DNA from: Cephalothrix spiralis
Lineage: Eukaryota > Nemertea > Palaeonemertea > Archinemertea > Cephalotrichidae
DNA: 20,670 nucleotides
Reading direction: 5' to 3'
Assembly: GCA_032353305.1 (NCBI GenBank)
Contig: JAUCNG010177753.1
Span: forward strand, 1-20,670
Made by a program: the position numbers and the translations under genes. Below, one piece after another: positions 8,318 to 17,020 of this stretch. Position 1 is the first letter of the stretch. Each line of letters starts with the position of its first letter. The notes under the pieces are model-generated. The model was given only the letters and a program-made list of their open reading frames with translations, was not told the origin of the DNA and did not search any database.

Positions 8318-8375
8318 ACGCCTTGTACTCAAACCCGAGACCTCGGATTATTAGCCATACAAGTGGATCTATTAT
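8318..8375 (-). mobile_element. tRNA-like (Ile-type) remnant
   Basis: The minus strand reads ggctaataatccgaggtc, then tcgggtttgagtac. This matches the anticodon loop to T-loop part of tRNA-Ile-type sequence (GCTAATAA...AAGGTC...GGGTTCGA). The A-box half is not recognisable. It is likely a decayed SINE head or tRNA pseudogene. Just downstream, cgattagaccccgg is repeated twice near 8446-8482. Confidence 0.35.
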
Positions 8376-8560
8376 GTATTAGACCGATGTTAGTTTCAAT
8401 AATGAATGTGATTGGATGAGTAGGTGTCATGTGACTGGGTCTAATTATCGATAGACCCCGGCAAATCGATTAGACCCCGGTACACTCTCCGAAACTTAAT
8501 TAAAATGATCAAGTTAAGTAATAATGACAATATTTTTGTACTGAACATCGGTTTAAATAT

Positions 8561-8625
8561 GTTCTCCTCGGAAGATGGTTATTACACATCGCTTCGCTCG
8601 GGGTAATAGCCATCTCCCTCGGCCT
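8561..8625. repeat. Imperfect inverted repeat around cttcgctcgg
   Basis: ctcggaagatggttattac is inverted as ggtaatagccatctccctcgg around acatcgcttcgctcg. It is probably a mobile-element piece. No gene lies within 8376-8750. Confidence 0.4.
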
Positions 8626-8754
8626 TCTCTAACCAACTAGACAGGCCAATAACAGGTTAAAACAATATATTATGTCAAAAACCGTTTCTTTATAGAATGC
8701 ATTTCATCATCAAAGGTCCCTTCTATTATATACTTGTTTCCTTTCAACTAAGAT

Positions 8755-8799
8755 GTTACGTGTCATCATAAGTTACGTGTTATCAATGATTATACGTGT
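8755..8799 (+). promoter_or_regulatory. Three TACGTG sites at 17 and 19 bp spacing
   Basis: TACGTG occurs at 8757, 8774 and 8793 within short units (gttacgtgtcatcataa, gttacgtgttatcaatga, ttatacgtgtaataat). TACGTG is the core of HIF/bHLH-PAS response elements. The set could also be a chance 17-bp tandem repeat. Confidence 0.3.
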
Positions 8800-8935
8800 A
8801 ATAATTTGGCAAAGTGCACACTTTAAAATCGATGTATATAATGTGACAATAACATGATTTGGGAGGGCACAAGCTGTTTTGAAACATTGGAATACAGTCC
8901 AAGGGTGCTTGTCTGCCCGACCGCAATAATCTTAC

Positions 8936-8991
8936 TTGTCAACCTTGCGCAACGATTCACGAAATAAGTGATGTATTTTCACATAAATTGG
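8936..8991 (-). CDS. Candidate 56-bp internal exon
   Basis: On the minus strand gagcttttag ends at 8992, and the exon ends GACAA|GTAAGA (8935/8934). Only phase 0 entry is open: PIYVKIHHLFRESLRKVD plus two bases. Those two bases join the exon at 7352-7392 in frame. The plus strand of the same area also has a 37-codon frame (8854-8967, MIWEGTSCFE), so strand choice is uncertain. The product is not recognised. Confidence 0.25.
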
Positions 8992-8999
8992 CTAAAAGC

Positions 9000-10215
9000 T
9001 CGAAATTTCAAAGCCTCTGCCTTTTTCTTTCATTATAAGATTTTGTTGGCCGGTACAGCGGACAAGGAATTTTGCGGGCCGAAAATGAAATTTGAAATTA
9101 CTTGAGTCTTCGTTTAACAATAACCACCTAGTGTCTGCCTACTAAAGTAATGATCTCATGATGTTCACGGTTGTTCATCCAATTCAGCTCACTCACAAGG
9201 CTGATTTTATTAATACTACAGTGTTCTCTGCAGAATAACCAAGAAGGACACAAATCATTATATTCCATATAAAAATACATCACATTAGTCTCCGCTATTT
9301 ACACTAAATATATATCGGGATTAACGCCGAGTAAAAATGCTACCAACAGGCCTAAGTCCGGTAATTTAATCTGCTGGCGGAAGAAAGGACCAATGAATAC
9401 AGATAAATCATATAAAAAATATGCCCTGAAGCCGATAGGTACATGCTTGGGTCACTAGATTATCACATTTAGTAGATAAAACTTCCATCGCCATTTAATG
9501 CATAATACATTCGCTTTTTACAAGGGACTATTTTTTGTTTCGAGTTAGCATATCAAGCAAAAAGGTCCCAGCTAGTTTGCGCGATATTTAAAGTTGGCGG
9601 CGCCTACAAAAATTTTGATAGTTAAGCCATACTGCAAAAGAAATCAGAGAGATAGGAAAAGGTTGGTAGAGTCGATACAGGGCGAATTTTTTTCCTGTCA
9701 TGCCCTAATGAATTTGTGGAATGTTTTTCATTCGGTTAATTTAGTATTATATCCATAAGGTAATGAATTAGTGGTCTTATGCCAACATTCTTCTCGCCTA
9801 CAAATCCTCTCGATTTACAGCTTTTCACCAGTGGATTTTGATCAACGATTTACCAAGGCAATTACTATAAAGAAATATTAATTTCTTCAAGTGGCCCAAA
9901 CAAGATTTAGGTTGTATTTGTTTCTGTTGCCATGACTACCGTTTGATGTTATTTTCTCATACTCTATATAGAACCCTTGAGTAAATAATCGTGTTTATCG
10001 TATAGAATTGTATTGGACTTCATGACATTTGGATCAACACAACGACAACAAATCAAAGAAATGATTACTTATCAAACCAGAGTTGATTACATGGATATCA
10101 CAAAATCTTTGACGCAAAAATCTCGACATGAACGAGACAAACTCTTCATCAAAGCAAGGAAATGTTATTTTTGAAGACATGTTATCTTACTAAATCTATT
10201 AAGTTTTATTTCCAT
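9000..10215. other. Long spacer with unproven short frames
   Basis: No supported gene. Minus-strand frames are open for about 57 codons near 9125-9303 and about 42 codons near 9302-9427 (the latter behind a cggcttcag acceptor-like site). A plus-strand frame at 10022-10174 encodes 50 residues rich in K, R and Q. E2F-like words (tttgcgcg, ttggcgg) lie close together near 9578-9600. None has recognisable homology by eye. Confidence 0.35.
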
Positions 10216-10561
10216 AAAGCCTACAGCACACTAGTCCGCAGTATCGCAAGAACGCTAGAACGCAACAAAATCAAAAATGTAATCCTAACCAAAAATAATT
10301 CGCATAAGCACAGGAACGCCGAACCTTCAAAATCCCTAGTGTGCGGGGACATGATCGCTAGAACGCAACCAAAATCAAACATATTTGATTTTGGTTGCGT
10401 TCTAGCTTTCTAGCGATTATACCCCGCACACTAGGATCGGCGTTCTAGCGTTCCTGCGATTATGTGAATTAGTGTTGGTTATAGGATAACATGTTTGATT
10501 TTTGTTGCGTTCTAGGGTTCTTGCGATTCTCGATTATGCGGACTAAAGTGCGATAGGCTTT
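10216..10561. mobile_element. Nested palindromic MITE (copy 2, fuller)
   Basis: The outer terminal repeats run aaagcctac.gcacactagtccgcag...cgctagaacgcaac and inverse. Inside lies a second palindrome, 10335-10435, made of cctagtgtgcgggg...cgctagaacgcaacc and its inverse, centred near 10382. The module ctagtgtgcgg plus ctagaacgcaac therefore occurs four times in alternating orientation. It is the same family as 4867-5120. No coding capacity; the 83-codon frame here is a by-product. Confidence 0.78.
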
Positions 10562-10567
10562 ACTAAA

Positions 10568-11054
10568 CAGGTTTATAGAACTTTTGGCGTACAACCTTCA
10601 GACCCCAGTTTCCGGGCCCCCGCAAAAATCTCGAAAGTGCGGGCCTAAACCCCATCAACCTTTATTTTTCCGAAAGGCTTGCGGAAATTCTAGATTCAAG
10701 TTTTTTTCTCTCTCGATAGTGTCTGGCCTGCTTTGGGGCCTCAGGGAGCCAATACAATTTTTTTTAAACATCTATATTTGCCCTGGTCAAATTGGTCAAA
10801 ACCAATCGAAAAGAGTATCTTATTTTTGTATTGGACTATGCGGATCAGAAAATAACAGGTCCGAAACTTTTTATTTTTAATTCAAAAAAATTGAAAATTT
10901 GGCCCCTGAGGCCTAAAGGTTTGGCCGAATCTTTCAAAAGTATGAACCTAGAATTTCCACAAGCTTTCTGAAAATAAAACGGTTGATGGGGTTTATGCCC
11001 GCACTTCTGAAAACTGTGGTCTGAAGATTGTACGCCAAAAGTTCCGTAAACCTG
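10568..11054. mobile_element. 487-bp foldback element with CAGGTTTA ends
   Basis: The left arm, from caggttta and aacttttggcgtacaa, is inverted at the right end (ttgtacgccaaaagtt, taaacctg). Pairing continues with gaps through gtgcgggc, taaaccccatcaacc, ggaaattctag and ggcctcaggg to about 10760 and 10865. It begins six bases after the preceding MITE ends. Target duplications are not clear. Confidence 0.75.
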
Positions 11055-11295
11055 TGTATTACGGACTTGAAAATGCCTTACTTTTCTTCATTTATATTTT
11101 TCTAAGTGCATCTTAGATCATTAACCTTAACTCCAGTTGCGTAACGCAAGCACCGGGGGCATAAACATTTTCGTTTGTTGATGTACATTGTACATGTAAA
11201 CCAGGCCTCATAATCACTTTTGGTATTCCAATGATTTTATGAGATATTATTTATATTTGAGGGGCCCCAAAATAACTCAAGACTTGGAACCACTG

Positions 11296-11697
11296 CAGGG
11301 TTCCCACGGATAATTTTCAGCAAAATTCCAGGTGTTTTCCATGACTTTTTGAAAAAATTTCAGGACTTAACAGTGAATATTCGAGAAAAATTATTAACAT
11401 TGAGGGTCATAATGGCGGTTTTAAGGCATTTTGCGGAATTGCCATTTAGCAATTTGACGCAATTGCGTTCGCATTTAGGGATTGCACATATTTTACATGA
11501 ACATGTATCAAGTGTGAAAAAAACTGTTATTTATGCGCGCCTTCTTGAAAATGGAATGATTAAAAAATTGAAATGTCTTTATATTTTTTCCAGGACTTGT
11601 TTCAATTTTTCCAGGACTTTTGACAAAATTACAGGACTTCCAGGTCTATAACTTTTTTCCAGGGTTTCAAGGATTTCCTGGACCAATGGGAACCCTG
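11296..11697. mobile_element. hAT-like non-autonomous element, copy 2
   Basis: The ends are cagggttcccacgga and tgggaaccctg. Subterminal words tccaggacttt and agggtttcaaggatttcc are shared with copy 1 at 5252-5774. A 100-codon plus-strand frame inside is not transposase-like. The flanks share only actg, so the 8-bp target duplication is unproven. The gap 11055-11295 has no gene. Confidence 0.68.
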
Positions 11698-11799
11698 CGT
11701 GACTGAGCAAAATCACAGCATCAAAAATGTACAGGTTGAATTTTTCCTAAAGGCCGTTACGCCACTGCTTCATTCAACTATAATTAAAGTCTCATTCAC

Positions 11800-11890
11800 C
11801 TTCAACTGGAAGTCTGGAATCGGATTTACTCCGTAGAAAGCCCTGCAAATCCTGTAACAGAGCCGCTCTTAAACATGTGACACTTTCCAT
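11800..11890 (-). CDS. Candidate first coding exon, product unknown
   Basis: On the minus strand, ATG (11890) in good context (caaaATGG) begins MESVTCLRAALLQDLQGF, followed by a K/R/S-rich end. The exon closes at GAAG|GTGAAT (11799/11798) with one base left over. Unspliced, the frame stops two codons later. Codons are less AT-biased than the surroundings. It may be the start of the minus-strand gene suggested at 8936-8991 and 7352-7392, but its exit phase (1) does not fit their entry phase (0), so an exon would be missing between them. Confidence 0.2.
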
Positions 11891-11899
11891 TTTGAGAAA

Positions 11900-12729
11900 G
11901 AAACACTAGAACAGCCTTGAGTTCATTCACATTTTAATCTGATCGCTTGTAAAAACATTTCGAAACAGTAAAATGGATTTTAGAGACATGTTCTTCAGGC
12001 AAAATCGATGACTGACAGGATTAGTAAAAATCACTTAAAGAAATGTATTTCAATTTCAAATGCAAGACGTCAAGGCAGACGTATCAGAAAACAGCTGTAG
12101 ATCTCACAGAGAGAAAAAGAATTAATAGCAAGAATCACGTTTTCTGTGACTATTAATAAAGACATCGACAGTCTGTCATTAACTTAAAGTTGCAGTCAAT
12201 TGTAAACAATAAAATTAGAACAGTAGATTCCAGATTGATCATAAAATAAATCCTTATCAACTATACTGGCCAAAGAGTTATATTAAGATACAGTTTTATC
12301 ATATTTTTTATTTATTTAAACGTTTAAACTCTTTAACTGCCATTTTGAAAATTCGTTCTTGAAGATGACCACATTTGCAAAACTCCTTTATAGGGACGAG
12401 TCTGTAATTATCGGAAATCTTTAAATCCGAAATTGGCCAAGAAAAGTGGAAAACCAGTAATAAAGGACAATTGCCATATTGTTACAATAAACTGGTTACA
12501 TGTGTGAGTTTCATTTCCCGTCACCCATTACTCTCTTATTTCCATTTCCCGCTGTCGTTTAATTTCCATTTCCTGTTACCGTTAGGGCTGCCATTCCCCG
12601 AATTCCATGTCCAATCCATTACGCAAAATCAGGCTCATCCCGATCCGTAAGGACCGTATAGGGCATATCCCGGATCCCATTTAACCCCTCTCTACATGTT
12701 CGCGTATTATAAATAAAGTCAACCATAAC
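11900..12729. other. Spacer, no gene seen
   Basis: The sequence is AT-rich. A pyrimidine-rich stretch near 12510-12590 repeats atttcccgt/atttcctgt words three times. No supported frames or RNA genes. Confidence 0.4.
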
Positions 12730-13041
12730 TTATTGGGAGGGTGTCAAACGACTGGCTCAAATAGACACAAGACGGTCCGCTTTATGGGCATTTACCTTTA
12801 GGCCTGTAGACCTATCCCGCACTCTAATCTATTTTCTATATGCCGATTAGCAGTGGGGTTTACCCCGAAGGGAGGGACAGTATCCCACTCCACGTATTTA
12901 ACCTGACCGAGCCACCCAGGAGGCGTACGCTGAAGGACTTGCCCAAGGTTCTTCCCGATGGAGAGTGTTGAGCCCGGGTCTCGAACCCGGGACCTCCGGA
13001 CGGATTCAAAGACCGACGCTCTACCACTCTGCCACCGAGGC
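12730..13041 (-). mobile_element. Near full-length tRNA-derived SINE
   Basis: On the minus strand it begins gcctcggtggcagagtggta, with a good A box (TGGCAGAGTGG), then cggtctttgaatccg and a perfect B box (GGTTCGAGACC) inside a GC stem. A non-tRNA body follows: ttcagcgtacgcctcc, cccttcggggtaaacccc, gtgcgggataggtctac, and a tail ending near ccctcccaata. Parts recur at 1627, 6696 and 13486. The promoter boxes look intact enough for Pol III. Frames of 83 and 65 codons read through it are artefacts. Confidence 0.85.
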
Positions 13042-13485
13042 TTCTGCAACAGTTCAACTTCTAAAATTTGTATTCGAATCTGTATTCAATATATTTATCA
13101 TGGCTTAGCTAAGACAAGATAACCTTATATGATACATTCCCCTTTCGAAAATCAAATTAAGGAATATTTGCCGTTCCTCACAAACCGAGGCAAATTGATA
13201 AGATAATCTAGATAGATTGGGATCCATTTCTTAATCCGTTGATACAAATTCCAGGGTCAAGTTGACATATTCATCGCGGTTTTTAGCCTGACACTAAGGA
13301 TACTTAATCACATTGAGTCGTTTTCCCCAACAGCAATTTTGACATCATTGCAATAATAACATATCACAGAGATCAAAGTTATTATATGCTGGGGGCAACA
13401 TTTTAAGGATATTCGATCATGGTTTCTTTATAGTTCAAGCTAATTTTCGAAACCTAACGCAAAGAACAAGAGGCATAGTTCAAAC
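13042..13485. other. Spacer between inverted SINEs
   Basis: AT-rich DNA without supported features separates the two opposed SINE copies. Confidence 0.4.
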
Positions 13486-13705
13486 TTCGAGACCCAAGTC
13501 TTCAGCGTACTGTCTCCTCGGCGGCTCGGTCAAGTTAAAAAGAGTGGGACGCTGTCTGTCCCTTCGGGGTATACCCCACTGTTAATCGGTATATGGAAAA
13601 TAGATTACAGTGTGTGATAGGTCTACAGGACTAGGTTAAATGCACATAAAGCAGACCGTCTGTGTCTGTTTGAGCTAGTCATCCGACGCCCTCCCAATAG
13701 GTTGA
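13486..13705 (+). mobile_element. Truncated tRNA-SINE, 3' part
   Basis: It begins with a B-box remnant (ttcgagaccc) fused to tcttcagcgtactg, so the bases between are deleted. It then follows the body: gcggctcggtcaagtta, cccttcggggtataccccact, gtgtgataggtctacagg and cgccctcccaatagg. It matches the opposite-strand copy at 12730-13041 at about 80-85% by eye. Confidence 0.8.
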
Positions 13706-13909
13706 ATGAAATGCAACGGGGACCGGGAGGGCATTCCCTAAACAGAGATTTTTTAGATAAGGTTCTCTAATAAATAGCCCTGCTCCTGTTTGAAAATTTA
13801 TTTGCTGGTGCAATACTAAAATGTGATAGGCGAATTACAGCGAGGCGAATCACAGCGTAGTTTACAAGCTTACAAGTTCAATCATTAAAAGAGCGGGACT
13901 GATTGACCG

Positions 13910-13917
13910 TGACGTCA
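13910..13917. promoter_or_regulatory. Palindromic CRE (TGACGTCA)
   Basis: TGACGTCA lies in ccgtgacgtcattcg, with a half-site inverse (cgtcacgtcat) 40 bases on. No gene start is placed nearby. Confidence 0.2.
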
Positions 13918-13996
13918 TTCGTGTGCCACACTGTGCCAAACAGCAGATAGCGTCACGTCATAACTGATGGATGAGAAAACTCAGAAACAATATGCC

Positions 13997-14027
13997 GCTG
14001 GTTCGAATCCAGCAGGGGAAATTTTTT
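13997..14027 (+). mobile_element. tRNA T-arm remnant with T-run
   Basis: GCTGG TTCGAAT CCAGC forms a perfect five-pair T stem with a consensus loop (B box), followed by aggggaaa and six Ts like a Pol III terminator. No matching acceptor strand, D arm or anticodon arm is found upstream, so it is not a complete tRNA gene. Confidence 0.4.
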
Positions 14028-14085
14028 CTAAATATAATTTTGTCTGGCTCATCAGCAGCTATAATGTAGTTCAACTCAACTGAGG

Positions 14086-14315
14086 GTACGTAGAGATTTA
14101 GATTTATCAAACATCAAATAGGACTAAACATCGATGAATATGATTAACTATATAAAACAACAACGAACTAGTAACTTAAGTATATGAGTATAGCCGTAAT
14201 CATTTAATATATTAAAAGTAGACATTTGATTTGATCTTCATCATCATCATCATCATCATCACCAAAGGTGGTACAGTCTTGAACGGATACAAAATTCCGA
14301 GAAAGAATCGTACTC
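14086..14315 (+). repeat. Direct repeat pair, copy 1
   Basis: Words atgaatatgattaacta, aaacaacaacgaac, ttaatatattaaaagtagac, caccaaaggtggt and acggatacaaaa occur in the same order at 15813-16033. The copies are about 85% alike by eye and 1.7 kb apart. The 1.5 kb between has no gag or pol, so they are not evidently LTRs. Confidence 0.65.
14238..14261 (+). repeat. (TCA)8 microsatellite
   Basis: Eight uninterrupted TCA units lie inside repeat copy 1. The partner copy has a short, interrupted run, so this tract has expanded after duplication, or contracted in the partner. Confidence 0.85.
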
Positions 14316-14712
14316 TACTACAGCTTCGGAGAACTTACTCAATTAGAATTTTCCGCCAGTCAAGATAATTTTCCTTTGGGAGTAAGTCAGAGTCAGTTCG
14401 ATTTCGCTACTAGATCTTGCTTTACTCTGGAGAAGTAAAACAATCCCAATTTATTTCAGCGGAAAAAATCACAATTCAAAAGCGATGATGTTCTGGTGTA
14501 GATAAACTATTTTGACAACAAGTAGTAGTCTTAAAATAAGATAAAAATGAAAATAGAACGAGTGGCTAGACATGAAATGCCCTAAATATTGCCCTAGTCC
14601 TGTGATGGGCCCAATTTATGAAAATCTTCACAGCTAGCAATACAAGGTGCGAGATTTTCGCTACGCCATCTATATTTCGGTCATTTAGCACGCTAAGTAA
14701 TAAATAGAGAAG

Positions 14713-14779
14713 TTTAGTTCAAAAGGTACTAAAAGGTGGCTATCAGTGCTGCCACCTTTTAGTACCTTTTTGAACTAAA
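14713..14779. ncRNA. 67-nt pre-miRNA-like hairpin (or mini foldback)
   Basis: The arms ttagttcaaaaggtactaaaaggtggc and inverse (14751-14779) pair over about 28 bp with one bulged base around a 10-base loop (tatcagtgct). Size and loop fit a microRNA precursor. Near-perfect pairing also fits a tiny inverted-repeat element. The stretch 14316-14700 before it has no supported feature. Confidence 0.35.
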
Positions 14780-14803
14780 TTTATAATGGCAATCTTTGCT
14801 AAC

Positions 14804-14941
14804 TTAAAGGTAACCAGTGTGTATTATGTGTTTTAATGAAGAAAATAAACTCTCTTGGTTATCTAGAGAGTTCAATTTCGCTGCTAATTCTGCCTCAAAA
14901 GTGAGTTTTAAAAGAAAGCACCATAAGTTTAAAAATATAAA
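14804..14941 (-). CDS. Candidate terminal coding exon, product unknown
   Basis: On the minus strand a strong acceptor (agcccctcccccttctag, ending 14942) precedes a 45-codon frame ending in TAA: a hydrophobic start, then EAELAAKLNSLDNQESLF and a basic end. The opposite strand also has an open frame here (MKKINSLGYL) closed by GTGAGT at 14891, so strand is uncertain. No family is recognised. Confidence 0.2.
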   Translation of the reverse strand, partial: FIFLNLWCFLLKLTFEAELAAKLNSLDNQESLFSSLKHIIHTGYL

Positions 14942-14988
14942 CTAGAAGGGGGAGGGGCTGAAATCGCTAATTGGAGTCGGATATCCTA

Positions 14989-15106
14989 ACGCTGATTGGC
15001 CCACATTTTCAAAATAAAGAAATGACGTCGACAGTATTTAGCATTTCAAAAAGGCCGAGAGTAAAATCGAGAAGTATTTCGGTATGAGATTGGTGATGTA
15101 TAAATA
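14989..15106 (+). promoter_or_regulatory. Candidate promoter: inverted CCAAT, CRE-like, TATA
   Basis: ACGCTGATTGG (14989-14999, inverse of CCAATCAGCGT), TGACGTCG (15023) and TATAAATA (15099-15106) are arranged as in a Pol II promoter firing rightward near 15130. Its 11-base CCAAT word is identical to that at 4117. No coding exon is secure downstream; 15107-15631 is AT-rich without a gene. Confidence 0.3.
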
Positions 15107-15631
15107 AAATGTCTGTTAACTATTATAGGCAACTATCAAAAAGGTTGACTATTGGTAAAAAACACATGCTAGGTGTTATTTTTACCGTTATTCGGTTCAA
15201 AGAAATACCAAGAATAAAACAAAGATAGAATCATTTCATTTCAAATGTAATAGATTTTCCGCATCGAAAGCTTTATGATAGATGAACAATCTGTCATACT
15301 AAAGTCATCATCTTTAATACAACTAATCAATTTGTTGGCAGAAAAGCAAAAAAGATCAATTGAAAAATGAAACCAAGTTAATATCATCGATATAAGATGA
15401 CACATCCTCTATTGATATCAGATATCATATAGCAAAAAAATCATCAAAGTAGTACTTTTCGCACTAATGCCCGAAGACCTTCCATTTCACAGATTCTGAA
15501 TCAAAATAGGTTTATTCCAACAATCACTGTGATGCTAATCTAGTAAACAAGAGATGAATATTTGAACTAAGTACAATGATATGAATCTCTTGCTCACATA
15601 GAGTATTTTCCATGCTCTAATTTAACATGCT

Positions 15632-15713
15632 TCTTACGAGTCTCGAACGTGCACCCATTGCGATAAATGAACGAGTACCAGCGCAATAGACCTCTCGGCC
15701 GCTGAATCCTTAT
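15632..15713 (-). mobile_element. tRNA-Leu-like SINE head or pseudogene
   Basis: The minus strand reads ggccgagaggtctattgcgc, very like the A-box side of tRNA-Leu (GGCCGAGCGGTCTAAGGCGC). It ends with gcacgttcgagactcgt, a worn B box. The anticodon stem and acceptor do not pair well, so it is not a working tRNA. Confidence 0.5.
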
Positions 15714-15812
15714 ATCAAGGAGTGAATTAATTCGTAATTTATTGCTGAAATTGTCACGCTAGGGAATTCGTAATAACCATTTAACAATTTTAAACTACAT
15801 GTATATTGATAT

Positions 15813-16033
15813 TGTACGTAATTTTACAGCAAATGGACTAAAATGATGATGAATATGATTAACTATAATAAACAACAACGAACAGGTAACATAAGTATAT
15901 GAATTTAGCGGTAAATATTTAATATATTAAAAGTAGACAATTGATTTGATCTACATCATCATCATATCACCAAAGGTGGTAACGTTACAGTCTTAAACGG
16001 ATACAAAAATTCCGGTAACATAACTGTACTTTC
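15813..16033 (+). repeat. Direct repeat pair, copy 2
   Basis: Partner of 14086-14315. It carries a short insertion making ggtaacgttacagtc, a palindromic word, and a broken TCA run. The frame across it stays open for about 66 codons, but copy 1 does not keep the same protein, so it is not called coding. The following 16034-16540 is AT-rich with a (TA)n stretch near 16078. Confidence 0.65.
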
Positions 16034-16639
16034 AATACACAATGAAGTGCTGTTCAATTCTTGTGGAATATTGTTGTTATATATATATACTATTAAAATA
16101 ATTCACGAAGTATGCATCGTTAGAATTGTAAGTTATCGTGAGGCAAGATTGTTGACCATCGACTAATTGTGAACGACCGTTGTTAGAGCCAAACTGGCCA
16201 TATTAGACTGGTGGTCTGCCCAAATACGGTCTTTTCAACTACATGAAAGTAAAAAGCAGCAAATTTAGTATTTGCTAGACAGAGATTATTAGCTGATTAG
16301 AGGTAAGGAACTATTGCAATGGATATAAATATCAATAAGAACACGGGGATGACATTATTTGTTTCCTGAATTCCTCTATTCCACAAAAACATATTGACTA
16401 CGAAATTCGATATCAGCCAGTCGCAAATGGAATCACTCCAAGCATATGAATAATAAAAACAAGATATCCTTTCCATATTCCGACGCTTAGCGCTGATTCT
16501 TAAGTAAATCTATCTGATGCACCTGTCATAAACCAAATAGCTTTTTTTGCAAATTCATAAAAATGGTCTCTCGTTAACACTCGAGTTAATGAAATGTCAT
16601 AAAAATAATTGCTCAATGGCTCAATTCTACAATTGTGCC

Positions 16640-16695
16640 GCGTTGGAACAGTGGTATGGATGTCGGCCTATCAATCTAGAAGCTCGCTCCACCAC
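16640..16695 (+). mobile_element. tRNA-like SINE head, degraded
   Basis: gttggaacagtggta (A-box-like) is followed by gtcggcctatcaatctagaag, the usual order of a tRNA-derived SINE head. The B box is eroded (ctcgctcc). A 60-codon frame across it is a by-product. Confidence 0.45.
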
Positions 16696-16715
16696 TACTA
16701 GGGGAGGGTGTTATT

Positions 16716-16946
16716 TTGAAATTTTCTAAAATGACAGGTTCTTTTCATTTTCGGAAAATATACGTTATTCAGAATAACTTGGCGAAAACAAATAATTTTG
16801 GCGCCAAATACCTCGCACCTGAAGATTTCAGCACCAATACGGCATGCCAGTTCTCATATTTGCAACAGCCTAATCATAAAACTATGTGCGCCATTCGATT
16901 CCCTGACGTCGAAACACCTATTTACATCAAAATTTTATTACCCTAG
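16716..16946 (+). CDS. 76-codon ORF, hypothetical
   Basis: The frame contains YLAPEDFSTNTACQ and FPDVETPIYIK and is less AT-rich than its surroundings. A second plus frame (16798-16992) is open over the same bases. There are no clear splice sites and no recognised domain. It may be a non-coding, GC-rich piece of the SINE that precedes it. Confidence 0.15.
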   Translation: MKFSKMTGSFHFRKIYVIQNNLAKTNNFGAKYLAPEDFSTNTACQFSYLQQPNHKTMCAIRFPDVETPIYIKILLP

Positions 16947-17002
16947 CCCAAGAAGAAGTCTCAAATTCAAGCAAAGTGGATACAATTTTTAAGAGCCGCC
17001 TC

Positions 17003-17020
17003 AAAAAACGGCCGTTTTTT
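17003..17020. repeat. Perfect 18-base palindrome
   Basis: AAAAAACGGCCGTTTTTT is self-complementary. The stretch 17021-17967 is AT-rich and holds only small repeats (gaacttgcca twice near 17280-17310). Confidence 0.6.

Noticed and set aside
10584-10880. 98-codon plus-strand frame
   Set aside because: It lies within an arm of the 487-bp foldback element.
11349-11651. 100-codon plus-strand frame
   Set aside because: It is contained in the hAT-like element; no transposase motif, and the sister copy does not keep the frame.
12798-13057. 83- and 65-codon minus-strand frames
   Set aside because: They are translations of the SINE tRNA-like head and body.
13997-14027. Complete tRNA gene
   Set aside because: Only the T arm and a T-run are present; the acceptor, D and anticodon arms are missing.
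14086-16033. LTR retrotransposon with two LTRs
   Set aside because: There is no gag, protease or reverse transcriptase, no primer-binding site and no polypurine tract between the repeats.
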